Shown: positions 27,621 through 40,958, counted from the stretch's first letter. The stretch: 64,000 nucleotides of DNA from Hydractinia symbiolongicarpus (GCF_029227915.1 NC_079882.1:15884501-15948500); one strand, 5' to 3'. Numbers and translations: made by a program. The notes: generated by a model from the sequence alone, not told the origin.

Positions 27621-28011
27621 CCTATAAAGGCTGTAATATGGCCTTTTGCAGTCTAATAAAGGCTTCACACGTAAATCACGTGGTTTCACATGCCTGCGCA
27701 GGTTACCATTGGCCTAATCCTTCCAGTCTCAATGTGCTACAACGTCTCAAGTCGCATTCATTAGCGCCGTTGCCTTAAGACACTCTTAACTACGTGCACA
27801 GTCCTATAAAGGCTGTAATATGGCCCTTTGCAGTCTAATAAAGGCCTCACACGTTAATCACGTGGTTTCACAGGTCTGCGCAGGTCACCATTGACCTAGT
27901 CCTTCCAGTCTCATTGCGCTGCAACGTCCCAAGTCGCTTTCATTAGCGCCGTTGCCTTACAACAATCTTAACTACGTTCACAGTCCTATAAAGGCTGTAA
28001 TATGGCCTTTT

Positions 28012-28025
28012 GCAGTCTGCGCAGG
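28012..28025 (+). other. 41-bp deletion joint in a truncated monomer (1 of 13)
   Basis: GCAGTCT is joined directly to GCGCAGG, removing the CACGT dyad. In a full unit the two GTCT copies lie 41 bp apart, so the deletion fits loss between 4-bp direct repeats. This is the form closest to the inversion; its downstream ATG context and the CTT insertion (AACTCTTACGTG) follow it. Confidence 0.9.
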
Positions 28026-29384
28026 TTACCATTGGTCTAGTCCTTACAGTCTCAATGCGCTACAACGTCCCAAGTCGTTTTCATTAACGCCATTGCTTTA
28101 CAACACTCTTAACTCTTACGTGCGCAGTCCTATAAAGGCTGTTATTTGGCCTTTTGCAGTCTAGTAAAAGCTTCATACGTAAATCACGTGGTTTCACCTG
28201 CCTGCGCAGGTTACCATTGGTCTAGTCCTTCCAGTCTCAATGTGCTACAACGTCCCAAGTCGTTTTCATTAGCGCCGTTGCTTTACAACACTCTTAACTA
28301 CATGCACAGTCCTATAAAGGCTGTAATATGGCCTTTTGCAGTCTAATAAAGGCCTCACACGTAAATCACGTGGTTTCACCTGTCTGTGCAGGTTACCATT
28401 GGCCTAATCCTTCCAGTCTCAATGTGCTACAACGTCCCAAGTCGTTTTCATTAGCGCCGTGGTCTTAGAACACTCTTAACTACCTGCACAGTCCTATAAA
28501 GGCTGTAATATGGCCTTTTGCAGTCTAATAAAGGCCTCACACGTAAATCACGTGGTTTCACCTGTCTGCGTAGGTTACCATTGGCTTAGTCCTTACAGTC
28601 TCAATGTGCTACAACGTCCCAAGTCGTTTTCATTGGCGAAGTTGCCTTAGAACACTCTTAACTACGTGCACAGTCCCATAAAGGCTGTAATATGGCCTTT
28701 TGCAGTCTAATAAAGGCTTCACACGTAAATCACGTGGTTTCACATGCCTGCGCAGGTTACCATTGGCCTAATCCTTCCAGTCTCAATGTGCTACAACGTC
28801 TCAAGTCGCTTTCATTAGCGCCGTTGCCTTAAGACACTCTTAACTACGTGCACAGTCCTATAAAGGCTGTAATATGGCCTTTTGCAGTCTAATAAAGTCC
28901 TCACACGTAAATCACATGGTTCCATCTGCCTGCGCAGGTTACCATTGGTCTAGTCCTTTCAGTCTCAATGAGCTACAACGTCCCAAGTCGTTTTCATTAG
29001 CGCCGTTGCTTTACAACACTCTTAACTACGTGCACAGTCCTATAAAGGCTGCAATATCGCCTTTTGCAGTCTAATAAAGGCCTCACACGTAAATCACGTG
29101 GTTTCACCTGTCTGCGCTGGTCACCATTGACCTAGTCCTTCCAGTCTCAATGTGCTACAACGTCTCAAGTCGTTTTCATTAGCGCCGTTGCTTTACAACA
29201 CTCTTAACTACGTGCACAGTCCTATAAAGGCTGTAATATGGCCTTTTGCAGTCTAATAAAGGCTTCACACGTAAATCACGTGGTTTCACATGCCTGCGCA
29301 GGTTACCATTGGCCTAATCCTTCCAGTCTCAATGTGCTACAACGTCTCAAGTCGCTTTCATTAGCGCCGTTGCTTTAAGACACT

Positions 29385-30656
29385 CTTAACTACGTGCACA
29401 GTCCTATAAAGGCTGTAATATGGCCCTTTGCAGTCTAATAAAGGCCTCACACGTTAATCACGTGGCTTCACAGGTCTGCGCAGGTCACCATTGACCTAGT
29501 CCTTCCAGTCTCATTGCGCTGCAACGTCCCAAGTCGCTTTCATTAGCGCCGTTGCCTTACAACACTCTTAACTACGTTCACAGTCTTATAAAGGCTGTAA
29601 TTTGGCCTTTTGCAGTCTAATAAAGGCCTCACACGTTAATGACGTGGTTTCACCGGTCTGCGCAGGTTACCATTGGACTATTCCTTCCAGTCTAAATGCG
29701 CTACAACGTCCCAAGTCGTTTTCATTAGCGCTGTTGCCTTACAACACTCTTAAATACTTGCACAGTCCTATAAAGGCTGTAATATGGCCTTTTGCAGTCT
29801 GCGCAGGTAACCATTGGTCTAGTTCTTACAGTCTCAATGCGCTACAACGTCCCAAGTCGTTTTCATTAACGCCATTGCTTTACAACACTCTTAACTCTTA
29901 CGTGCACAGTCCTATAAAGGCTGTAATATGGCCTTTTGCAGTCTAATAAAGGCCTCACACGTAAATCACGTGGTTTCACCTGTCTGCATAGGTTACCATT
30001 GGCCTAGTCCTTACATTCTCAATGCGCTACAACGTCTCAAGTTGTTTTCATTATCGCTGTTGCCTTACAACACTCTTAACTACATGCACAGTCCTATAAA
30101 GGCTGTAATATGGCCTTTTGCAGTGTAATAAAGGCCTCACACGTAAATCACGTGGTTTCACCTGTCTGTGCAGGTTACCATTGGCCTAGTCCTTACAGTC
30201 TCAATGTGCTACAACGTCCCAAGTCGTTTTCATTAGCGCCGTGGTCTTAGAACACTCTTAACTACCTGCACAGTCCTATAAAGGCTGTAATATGGCCTTT
30301 TGCAATCTAATAAAGGCCTCACACGTAAATCACGTGGTTTCACCTGTCTGCGTAGGTTACCATTGGCTTAGTCCTTACAGTCTCAATGCGCTACAACGTC
30401 CCAAGTCGTTTTCATTGGCGAAGTTGCCTTAGAACACTCTTAACTACGTGCACAGTCCAATAAAGGCTGCAATATGGCCTTTTGCAGTCTAATAAAGGCC
30501 TCACGCGTAAATCACGTCGTTTCACCTGTCTGCGCAGGTTACCATTGGCCTAGTTCTTACAGTCTCAATGCGCCACAACGTCCCAAGTCGTTTTCATTGG
30601 CGCCGTTGCTTTACAACACTCTTAACTACGTGCACAGTCCTATAAAGGCTGTAATA
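29385..30656 (+). repeat. Block duplicated at 32.26-33.53 kb
   Basis: Offset of 2,873 bp, including one truncated monomer in each copy. Part of the second copy (about 32.3-33.0 kb) recurs again at 35.5-36.2 kb, offset 3,237 bp. Limits were read from TAAGACAC against AACAC at the left, and GTAATATGG against GTAATTTGG at the right. Confidence 0.82.
29794..29807 (+). other. 41-bp deletion joint (2 of 13)
   Basis: Followed by GTAACC rather than GTTACC, shared with joints 3 and 4 only, which marks these three as one lineage. Confidence 0.9.
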
Positions 30657-32666
30657 TGGCCTTTTGCAGCCTAATAAAGGCTTCACACGTAAATCACGTG
30701 GTTTCACATGCCTGCGCAGGTTACCATTGGCCTAATCCTTCCAGTCTCAATGTGCTACAACGTCTCAAGTCGCTTTCATTAGCGCCGTTGCCTTAAGACA
30801 CTCTTAACTACGTGCACAGTCCTATAAAGGCTGTAATATGGCCTTTTGCAGTCTAATAAAGTCCTCACACGTAAATCACATGGTTCCATCTGCCTGCGCA
30901 GGTTACCATTGGTCTAGTCCTTTCAGTCTCAATGAGTTACAACGTCCCAAGTCGTTTTCATTAGCGCCGTTGCTTTACAACACTCTTAACTACGTGCACA
31001 GTCCTATAAAGGCTGCAATATCGCCTTTTGCAATCTAATAAAGGCCTCACAAGTAAATCACGTGGTTCCATCTGCCTGCGCAGGTTACCATTGGACTATT
31101 CCTTCCAGTCTAAATGCACTACAACGTTCCAAGTGGTTTTCCTTAGCGCCGTGGCCTTAGAACACTCTTAACTACCTGCACAGTCCTATAAAGGCTGTAA
31201 TATGGCCTTTTGCAGTCTAATAAAGGCCTCACACGTAAATCACGTGGTTTCACCTGTCTGCGCTGGTCACCATTGACCTAGTCCTTCCAGTCTCAATGTG
31301 CTACAACGTCTCAAGTCGTTTTCATTAGCGCCGTTGCCTTAAGACACTCTTAAATACGTGCACAGTCCTATAAAGGCTGTAATATGGCCTTTTGCAGTCT
31401 AAGAAAGGCCTCACACGTAAATCACGTGGTTTCACCGGTCTGCGCAGGTTACCATTGACGTAGTCCTTCCAGTCTTAATGTGCTACAATGTCTCAAGTCG
31501 TTTTCATTAGCGCCGTTGCCTTAAGACACTCTTAACTACGTGCACAGTCCTATAAAGGCTGTATTTGGCCTTTTGCAGTCTAGTAAAGGCTTCATACGTA
31601 AATCACGTGGTTTCACCTGCCTGCGCAGGTTACAATTGGTCTAGTCCTTTCAGTCTCAATGTGCTACAACGTCCCAAGTCGTTTTCATTAGCGCCGTTGC
31701 TTTACAACACTCTTAACTACGTGCACAGCCCTATAAAGGCTATAATATGGCCTTTTGCAGTCTAATAAAGTCCTCACACGTAAATCACGTGGTTCCATCT
31801 GCCTGCGCAGGTTACCATTGGACTATTCCTTCCAGTCTCAATGCACTACAACGTTCCAAGTGGTTTTCCTTAGCGCCGTGGCCTTAGAACACTCATAACT
31901 ACCTGCACAGTCCTATAAAGGCTGTAATATGGCCTTTTGCAGTCTAATAAAGGCCTCACACGTAAATCACGTGGTTTCACCTGTCTTCATAGGTTACCAT
32001 TGGCCTAGTGCTTACAGTCTCAATGCGCTACAACGTCCCAAGTCGTTTTCATTGGCGAAGTAGCCTTAGAACACTCTTAACTACGTGCACAGTCCCATAA
32101 AGGCTGTAATATGGCCTTTTGCAGTCTAATAAAGGCCTCACCCGTAAATCACGTGGTTTCACCTGTCTGCGCAGGTTACCATTGGCCTAGTCCTTACAGT
32201 CTCAATGCGCCACAACGTCCCAAGTCGTTTTCATTGGCGCCGTTGCTTTACAACACTCTTAACTACGTGCACAGTCCTATAAAGGCTGTAATATGGCCCT
32301 TTGCAGTCTAATAAAGGCCTCACACGTTAATCACGTGGCTTCACAGGTCTGCGCAGGTCACCATTGACCTAGTCCTTCCAGTCTCATTGCGCTGCAACGT
32401 CCCAAGTCGCTTTCATTAGCGCCGTTGCCTTACAACACTCTTAACTACGTTCACAGTCCTATAAAGGCTGTAGATTGGCCTTTTGCAGTCTAATAAAGGC
32501 CTCACACGTTAATGACGTGGTTTCACCGGTCTGCGCAGGTTACCATTGGACTATTCCTTCCAGTCTAAATGCGCTACAACGTCCCAAGTCGTTTTCATTA
32601 GCGCTGTTGCCTTACAACACTCTTAAATACTTGCACAGTCCTATAAAGGCTGTAATATGGCCTTTT

Positions 32667-32680
32667 GCAGTCTGCGCAGG
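32667..32680 (+). other. 41-bp deletion joint (3 of 13)
   Basis: Copy of joint 2 at an offset of 2,873 bp, with the GTAACC marker. Confidence 0.9.
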
Positions 32681-34444
32681 TAACCATTGGTCTAGTTCTT
32701 ACAGTCTCAATGCGCTACAACGTCCCAAGTCGTTTTCATTAACGCCATTGCTTTACAACACTCTTAACTCTTACGTGCACAGTCCTATAAAGGCTGTAAT
32801 ATGGCCTTTTGCAGTCTAATAAAGGCCTCACACGTAAATCACGTGGTTTCACCTGTCTGCATAGGTTACCATTGGCCTAGTCCTTACATTCTCAATGCGC
32901 TACAACGTCTCAAGTTGTTTTCATTATCGCTGTTGCCTTACAACACTCTTAACTACATGCACAGTCCTATAAAGGCTGTAATATGGCCTTTTGCAGTCTA
33001 ATAAGGGCCTCACACGTAAATCACGTGGTTTCACCTGTCTGTGCAGGTTACCATTGGCCTAGTCCTTACAATCTCAATGTGCTACAACGTCCCAAGTCGT
33101 TTTCATTAGCGCCGTGGTCTTAGAACACTCTTAACTACCTGCACAGTCCTATAAAGGCTGTAATATGGCCTTTTGCAATCTAATAAAGGCCTCACACGTA
33201 AATCACGTGGTTTCACCTGCCTGCGTAGGTTACCATTGGCTTAGTCCTTACAGTCTCAATGCGCTACAACGTCCCAAGTCGTTTTCATTGGCGAAGTTGC
33301 CTTAGAACACTCTTAACTACGTGCACAGTCCCATAAAGGCTGCAATATGGCCTTTTGCAGTCTAATAAAGGCCTCACGCGTAAATCACGTCGTTTCACCT
33401 GTCTGCGCAGGTTACCATTGGCCTAGTTCTTACAGTCTCAATGCGCCACAACGTCCCAAGTCGTTTTCATTGGCGCCGTTGCTTTACAACACTCTTAACT
33501 ACGTGCATAGTCCTATAAAGGCTGTAATTTGGCCTTTTGCAGTCTAATAAAGGCCTCACACGTTAATGACGTGGTTTCACCGGTCTGCCCAGGTTACCAT
33601 TGGACTATTCCTTCCAGTCTAAATGCGCTACAACGTCCCAAGTCGTTTTCATTAGCGCTGTTGCCTTACAACACTCTTAAATACTTGCACAGTCCTATAA
33701 AGGCTGTAATATGGCCTTTTGCAGTCTAATAAAGGCCTCACACGTAAATCACGTGGTTTCACCTGTCTGCGCTGGTCACCATTGACCTAGTCCTTCCAGT
33801 CTCAATGTGCTACAACGTCTCAAGTCGTTTTCATTAGCGCCGTTGCCTTAAGACACTCTTAAATACGTGCACAGTCCTATAAAGGCTGTAATATGGCCTT
33901 TTGCAGTCTAAGAAAGGCCTCACACGTAAATCACGTGGTTTCACCGGTCTGCGCAGGTTACCATTGACGTAGTCCTTCCAGTCTCAATGCGCTACAACGT
34001 CCCAAGTAGTTTTCATTAGCGAAGTTGCCTTACAACACTCTTAACTTCGTCCAAAGTCCTATAAAGGCTGTATTATGGCCTTTTGCAGTCTAATAAAGGC
34101 CTCACACGTAAATCACGTGGTTCCATTTGCCTGTGCAGGTTTCCATTGGCCTAGTCCTTCCAGTCTCAATGTGCTACAATGTCTCAAGTCGTTTTCATTA
34201 GCGCCGTTGCCTTAAGACACTCTTAACTACGTGCACAGTCCTATAAAGGCTGTATTTGGCCTTTTGCAGTCTAGTAAAGGCTTCATACGTAAATCACGTG
34301 GTTTCACCTGCCTGCGCAGGTTACAATTGGTCTAGTCCTTTCAGTCTCAATGTGCTACAACGTCCCAAGTCGTTTTCATTAGCGCCGTTGCTTTACAACA
34401 CTCTTAACTACGTGCACAGCCCTATAAAGGCTATAATATGGCCT

Positions 34445-34820
34445 TTTGCAGTCTAATAAAGGCCTCACACGTTAATCACGTGGTTTCACCGGTCTGCGCA
34501 GGTCACCATTGACCTAGTCCTTCCAGTCTCAATGTGCTACAACGTCTCAAGTCGTTTTCATTAGCGCCGTTGCCTTAAGACACTCTTAACTACGTGCACA
34601 GTCCTATAAAGGCTGTAATTTGGCCTTTTGCAGTCTAGTAAAGGCTTCATACGTAAATCACGTGGTTTCACCTGCCTGCGCAGGTTACCATTGGTCTAGT
34701 CCTTCCAGTCTCAATGTGCTACAACGTCCCAAGTCGTTTTCATTAGCGCCGTTGCTTTACAACACTCTTAACTACGTGCACAGTCCTATAAAGGCTGTAA
34801 TATGGCCTTTTGCAGTCTAA
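34445..34820 (+). repeat. Right half of a 376-bp inverted match between the arms
   Basis: Pairs with 15,867-16,242. The midpoint of the pair is near 25,344, about 0.63 kb left of the orientation switch. Beyond each end the two arms carry similar but clearly different subtypes. Confidence 0.9.
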
Positions 34821-35499
34821 TAAAGTCCTCACACGTAAATCACGTGGTTCCATTTGCCTGTGCAGGTTTCCAGTGGCCTAGTCCTTACAGTTTCAATGCG
34901 CTACAACGTTCCAAGTGGTTTTCCTTAGCGCCGTGGCCTTAGAACACTCATAACTACCTGCACAGTCCTATAAAGGCTGTAATATGGCCTTTTGCAGTCT
35001 AATAAAGGCCTCACACGTAAATCACGTGGTTTCACCTGTCTGCGCAGGTTACCATTGGCCTAGTGCTTACAGTCTCAATGCGCTACAACGTCCCAAGTCG
35101 TTTTCATTGGCGAAGTTGCCTTAGAACACTCTTAACTACGTGCACAGTCCCATAAAGGCTGTAATATGGCCTTTTGCAGTCTAATAAAGGCCTCACCCGT
35201 AAATCACGTGGTTTCACCTGTCTGCGCAGGTTACCATTGGCCTAGTCCTTACAGTCTCAATGCGCCACAACGTCCCAAGTCGTTTTCATTGGCGCCGTTG
35301 CTTTACAACACTCTTAACTACGTGCACAGTCCTATAAAGGCTGTAATATGGCCTTTTGCAGTCTAATAAAGGCTTCACACGTAAATCACGTGGTTTCACA
35401 TGCCTGCGCAGGTTACCATTGGCCTAATCCTTCCAGTCTCAATGTGCTACAACGTCTCAAGTCGCTTTCATTAGCGCCGTTGCCTTAAGACACTCTTAA

Positions 35500-36930
35500 C
35501 TACGTGCACAGTCCTATAAAGGCTGTAATATGGCCCTTTGCAGTCTAATAAAGGCCTCACACGTTAATCACGTGGCTTCATAGGTCTGCGCAGGTCACCA
35601 TTGACCTAGTCCTTCCAGTCTCATTGCGCTGCAACGTCCCAAGTCGCTTTCATTAGCGCCGTTGCCTTACAACACTCTTAACTACGTTCACAGTCCTATA
35701 AAGGCTGTAATTTGGCCTTTTGCAGTCTAATAAAGGCCTCACACGTTAATGACGTGGTTTCACCGGTCTGCGCAGGTTACCATTGGACTATTCCTTCCAG
35801 TCTAAATGCGCTACAACGTCCCAAGTCGTTTTCATTAGCGCTGTTGCCTTACAACACTCTTAAATACTTGCACAGTCCTATAAAGGCTGTAATATGGCCT
35901 TTTGCAGTCTGCGCAGGTAACCATTGGTCTAGTTCTTACAGTCTCAATGCGCTACAACGTCCCAAGTCGTTTTCATTAACGCCATTGCTTTACAACACTC
36001 TTAACTCTTACGTGCACAGTCCTATAAAGGCTGTAATATGGCCTTTTGCAGTCTAATAAAGGCCTCACACGTAAATCACGTGGTTTCACCTGTCTGCATA
36101 GGTTACCATTGGCCTAGTCCTTACATTCTCAATGCGCTACAACGTCTCAAGTTGTTTTCATTATCGCTGTTGCCTTACAACACTCTTAAACACGTGCACA
36201 GTCCTATAAAGGCTGTAATATGGCCTTTTGCAGTCTAATAAAGGCCTCACGCGTAAATCACGTGGTTTCACCTGTCTGCGCAGGTTACCATTGGCCTAGT
36301 CCTTACAGTCTCAATGCGCCACAACGTCCCAAGTCGTTTTCATTGGCGCCGTTGCTTTACAACACTCTTAACTACGTGCACAGTCCCATAAAGGCTGTAA
36401 TATGGCCTTTTGCAGTCTAATAAAGGCTTCACACGTAAATCACGTGGTTTCACATGCCTGCGCAGGTTACCATTGGCCTAATCCTTCCAGTCTCAATGTG
36501 CTACAACGTCTCAAGTCGCTTTCATTAGCGCCGTTGCCTTAAGACACTCTTAACTACGTGCACAGTCCTATAAAGGCTGTAATATGGCCCTTTGCAGTCT
36601 AATAAAGGCCTCACACGTTAATCACGTGGTTTCACAGGTCTGCGCAGGTCACCATTGACCTAGTCCTTCCAGTCTCAATGCGCTGCAACGTCCCAAGTCG
36701 CTTTCATTAGCGCCGTTGCCTTACAACACTCCTAACTACGTTCACAGTCCTATAAAGGCTGTAATTTGGCCTTTTGCAGTCTAATAAAGGCCTCACACGT
36801 TAATGACGTGGTTTCACCGGTCTGCGCAGGTTACCATTGGACTATTCCTTCCAGTCTAAATGCGCTACAACGTCTCAAGTCGTTTTCATTATCGCTGTTG
36901 CCTTACAACACTCTTAAATACTTCCACAGT
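35500..36930 (+). repeat. Block recurring at 44.7-46.1 and 47.3-48.75 kb
   Basis: Offsets of 9,169 and 11,820 bp. It contains two truncated monomers close together, the same arrangement as inside the 15-mer HOR, so this is probably an older or donor copy of part of that HOR. Confidence 0.75.
35904..35917 (+). other. 41-bp deletion joint (4 of 13)
   Basis: Third member of the GTAACC lineage, 3,237 bp from joint 3. Confidence 0.9.
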
Positions 36931-36957
36931 CCTATAAAGGCTGTAATATGGCCTTTT

Positions 36958-36971
36958 GCAGTCTGCGCAGG
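36958..36971 (+). other. 41-bp deletion joint (5 of 13)
   Basis: Followed by GTCCTTGCAGTCCC, a private variant, and by the CTT insertion. It is 1,054 bp from joint 4, the same spacing as joints 7-8 and 9-10. Confidence 0.9.
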
Positions 36972-39070
36972 TTACCATTGGTCTAGTCCTTGCAGTCCCA
37001 ATGCGCTACAACGTCCCAAGTCGTTTTCATTAACGCCATTGCTTTACAACACTCTTAACTCTTACGTGCACAGTCCTATAGAGGCTGTAATTTGGCCTTT
37101 TGCAGTCTAGTAAAGGCTTCATACGTAAATCACGTGGTTTCACCTGCCTGCGCAGGTTACCATTGGTCTAGTCCTTTCAGTCTCAATGTGCTACAACGTC
37201 CCAAGTCGTTTTCATTAGCGCCGTTGCTTTACAACACTCTTAACTACGTCCTAGTCCTATAAAGGCTGCAATATCGCCTTTTGCAATCTAATAAAGGCCT
37301 CACACGTAAATCACGTTGTTCCATTTGCCTGTGCAGGTTTCCATTGGCCTAGTCCTTCCAGTCTCAATGTGCTACAACGTCTCAAGTCGTTTTCATTAGC
37401 GCCGTTGCCTTAAGACACTCTAAACTACGTGCACAGTCCTATAAAGGCTGTAGTATTGCCCTTTGCAGTCTAATAAAGGCCTCACACGTTAATCACGTGG
37501 TTTCACCGGTCTGCGCAGGTCACCATTGGCCTAGTCCTTCCAGTCTCAATGCGCTACAACGCCTCAAGTCGTTTTCATTAGCGCCGTTGCCTTAAGATAA
37601 TCTTAACTACGTGCACAGTCCTATAAAGGCTGTAGTATTGCCCTTTGCAGTCTAATAAAGGCCTCACACGTTAATCACGTGGTTTCACCGGTCTGCGCAG
37701 GTCACCATTGGCCTAGTCCTTCCAGTCTCAATGCGCTACAACGTCCCAAGTCGTTTTCATTAGCGCCGTTGCCTTACAACACTCTTAACTACGTGCACAG
37801 TCCTATAAAGGCTGTAATATGGCATTTTGCAGTCTAATAAAGGCTTCACACGTAAATCACGTTGTTTCACATGCCTGTGCAGGTTACCATTGGACTAGTC
37901 GTTCCAGTCTCAATGCGCTACAACCTCCCAAGTCGTTTTCATTAGCGCCGTTGCCTTAAGACACTCTTAACTACGTGCACAGTCCTGTAAAGGCTGTAAT
38001 ATGGCCTTTTGCAGTCTAATAAAGGCCTCACACGTAAATCAAATGGTTTCACCGGTCTGCGCAGGTTACCATTGGACTATTCCTTCCAGTCTAAATGCGC
38101 TACAACGTCTCAAGTTGTTTTCATTATCGCTGTTGCCTTACAACACTCTTAAATACGCGCACAGTCCTATAAAGGCTGTAATATGGCCTTTTGCAGTCTA
38201 AGAAAGGCCTCACACGTAAATCACGTGGTTTCACCGGTCTGCGCAGGTTACCATTGGCGTAGTCCTTCCAGTCTCAATCCGCTACAACGTCCCAAGTAGT
38301 TTTCATTAGCGAAGTTGCCTTACAACACTCTTAACTTCGTCCACAGTCCTATAAAGGCTGTATTATGGCCTTTTGCAGTCTAATAAAGGCCTCACACGTA
38401 AATCACGTGGTTCCATTTGCCTGTGCAGGTTTCCATTGGCCTAGTCCATCCAGTCTCAATGTGCTACAATGTCTCAAGTCGTTTTCATTAGCGCCGTTGC
38501 CTTAAGACACTCTTAACTACGTGCACAGTCCTATAAAGGCTGTAATTTGGCCTTTTGCAGTCTAGTAAAGGCTTCATACGTAAATCACGTGGTTTCACCT
38601 GCCTGCGCAGGTTACAATTGGTCTAGTCCTTTCAGTCTCAATGTGCTACAACGTCCCAAGTCGTTTTCATTAGCGCCGTTGCTTTACAACACTCTCAACT
38701 ACGTGCACAGTCCTATAAAGGCTGTAATATGGCCTTTTGCAGTCTAATAAAGTCCTCACACGTAAATCACGTGGTTCCATCTGCCTGCGCAGGTTACCAT
38801 TGGACTATTCCTTCCAGTCTCAATGCACTACAACGTTCCAAGTGGTTTTCCTTAGCGCCGTAGCCTTAGAACACTCATAACTACCTGCACAGTCCTATAA
38901 AGGCTGTAATATGGCCTTTTGCAGTCTAATAAAGGCCTCACACGTAAATCAAATGGTTTCACCGGTCTGCGCAGGTTACCATTGGACTATTCCTTCCAGT
39001 CTAAATGCGCTACAACGTCTCAAGTTGTTTTCATTATCGCTGTCGCCTTACAACACTCTTAAATACGCGC
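36972..39070 (+). repeat. Mixed block with single-unit and 4- to 5-unit duplications
   Basis: Two neighbouring units (about 37,430 and 37,612) share the rare GTAGTATTGCC and are offset by exactly 182 bp, a one-unit duplication. The region around 37.9-38.35 kb matches 38.9-39.26 kb at 910 bp (5 units), then 38.55 kb matches 39.28 kb at 728 bp (4 units), so one unit was lost. The start (37.2-37.8 kb, with CTACGTCCTAGTCC) resembles 49.2-49.8 kb at an offset of 12,005 bp. Confidence 0.75.
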
Positions 39071-40915
39071 ACAGTCCTATAAAGGCTGTAATATGGCCTT
39101 TTGCAGTCTAAGAAAGGCGTCACACATAAATCACGTGGTTTCACCGGTCTGCGCAGGTTACCATTGGCGTAGTCCTTCCAGTCTCAATGCGCTACAACGT
39201 CCCAAGTAGTTTTCATTAGCGAAGTTGCCTTACAACACTCTTAACTTCGTCCACAGTCCTATAAAGGCTGTAATTTGGCCTTTTGCAGTCTAGTAAAGGC
39301 TTCATACGTAAATCACGTGGTTTCACCTGCCTGCACAGGTTACAATTGGTCTAGTTCTTTCAGTCTCAATGTGCTACAACGTCCTAAGTCGTTTTCATTA
39401 GCGCCGTTGCTTTACAACACTCTTAACTACGTGCACAGTCCTATAAAGGCTGTAATATGGCCTTTTGCAGTCTAATAAAGTCCTCACACGTAAATCACGT
39501 GGTTCCATCTGCCTGCGCAGGTTACCATTGGACTATTCCTTCCAGTCTCAATGCACTACAACGTTCCAAGTGGTTTTCCTTAGCGCCGTGGCCTTAGAAC
39601 ACTCATAACTACCTGCACAGTCCTATAAGGGCTGTAATATGGCCTTTTGCAGTCTAATAAAGGCCTCACACGTAAATCACGTGGTTTCACCTGTCTTCAT
39701 AGGTTACCATTGGCCTAGTGCTTACAGTCTCATTGCGCTACAACGTCCCAAGTCGTTTTCATTGGCGAAGTTGCCTTAGAACACTCTTAACTACGTGCAC
39801 AGTCCCATAAAGGCTGTAATATGGCCTTTTGCAGTCTAATAAAGGCCTCACCCGTTTACTCACGTGGTTTCACCTGTCTGCGCAGGTTACCATTGGCCTA
39901 GTCCTTACAGTCTCAATGCGCCACAACGTCCCAAGTCGTTTTCATTGGCGCCGTTGCTTTACAACACTCTTAACTACGTGCACAGTCCTATAAAGGCTGT
40001 AATATGGCCTTTTGCAGTCTAATAAAGGCTTCACACGTAAATCACGTGGTTTCACATGCCTGCGCAGGTTACCATTGGCCTAATCCTTCCAGTCTCAATG
40101 CGCTACAACGTCCCAAGTCGTTTTCATTGGCGAAGTTGCCTTAGAACTCTCTTAACTACGTGCACAGTCCTATAAAGGCTGTAATTTGGTCTTTTACAGT
40201 CTAATAAAGGCCTCACACGTAAATCACGTGGTTCCATCTGCCTGTGCAGGTTACCATTGGACTAGTCGTTCCAGTCTCAATGCGCTACAACGTCCCAAGT
40301 CGTTTTCCTTAGCGCTGTTGCCTTACAACACTCTTAACTACCTGAACAGTCCTATAAAGGCTGTAATATGGCCTTTTGCAGTCTAATAAAGGCCTCACAC
40401 GTAAATCACGTGGTTCCATCTGCCTGTGCAGGTTACCATTGGACTAGTCGTTCCAGTCTCAATGCGCTACAAACTTCCAAGTCGTTTTCATTAGCGCTGT
40501 TGCTTTACAACACTCTTAACTACGTGCACAGTCCTATAAAGGCTGTAATATGGCCTTTTGTAGTCTAATAAAGGCCTCACACGTAAATCACGTGGTTCCA
40601 TTTGCCTGTGCAGGTTTCCATTGGCCTATTCCTTCCAGTGTCAATGTGCTACAACGTCTCAAGTCGTTTTCATTAGCGCCGTTGCCTTAAGACACTCTTA
40701 ACTACGTGCACAGTCCTATAAAGGCTGTAATTTGGCCTTTTGCAGTCTAGTAAAGGCTTCATACGTAAATCACGTGGTTTCACCTATCTGCGCAGGTTAC
40801 CATTGGCCTAGTCCTTACAGTCTCAATGCGCTACAACGTCCCAAGTCGTTTTCATTAGCGCTGTTGCCTTACAACACTCTTAACTACCTGCACAGTCCTA
40901 TAAAGGCTGTAATAT

Positions 40916-40940
40916 GGCCTTTTGCAGTCTAATAAAGGCC
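40916..40940. other. Hairpin GGCCTTT / AAAGGCC, 11-nt loop (representative copy)
   Basis: A 7-bp perfect stem (40,916-40,922 with 40,934-40,940) around GCAGTCTA-containing loop sequence. It recurs in most monomers of both arms. Subtypes with AAAGTCC or AAAGGCTTC at the right stem weaken it. It shares GGCCTTT with the hairpin on its other side, so only one of the two can form at a time. Confidence 0.65.
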
Positions 40941-40943
40941 TCA

Positions 40944-40958
40944 CACGTAAATCACGTG
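40944..40958. other. Conserved CACGT-N5-ACGTG dyad (representative copy)
   Basis: A 5-bp perfect inverted repeat around a 5-bp centre, which also contains the palindrome CACGTG. It recurs in nearly every monomer of both arms; exceptions include CACATG (about 26,222 and 28,914) and the CACGTTAATCACGTG form, which keeps the dyad. It could be a protein-binding site or extrude as a small cruciform. No binding protein can be named from sequence. Confidence 0.7.
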
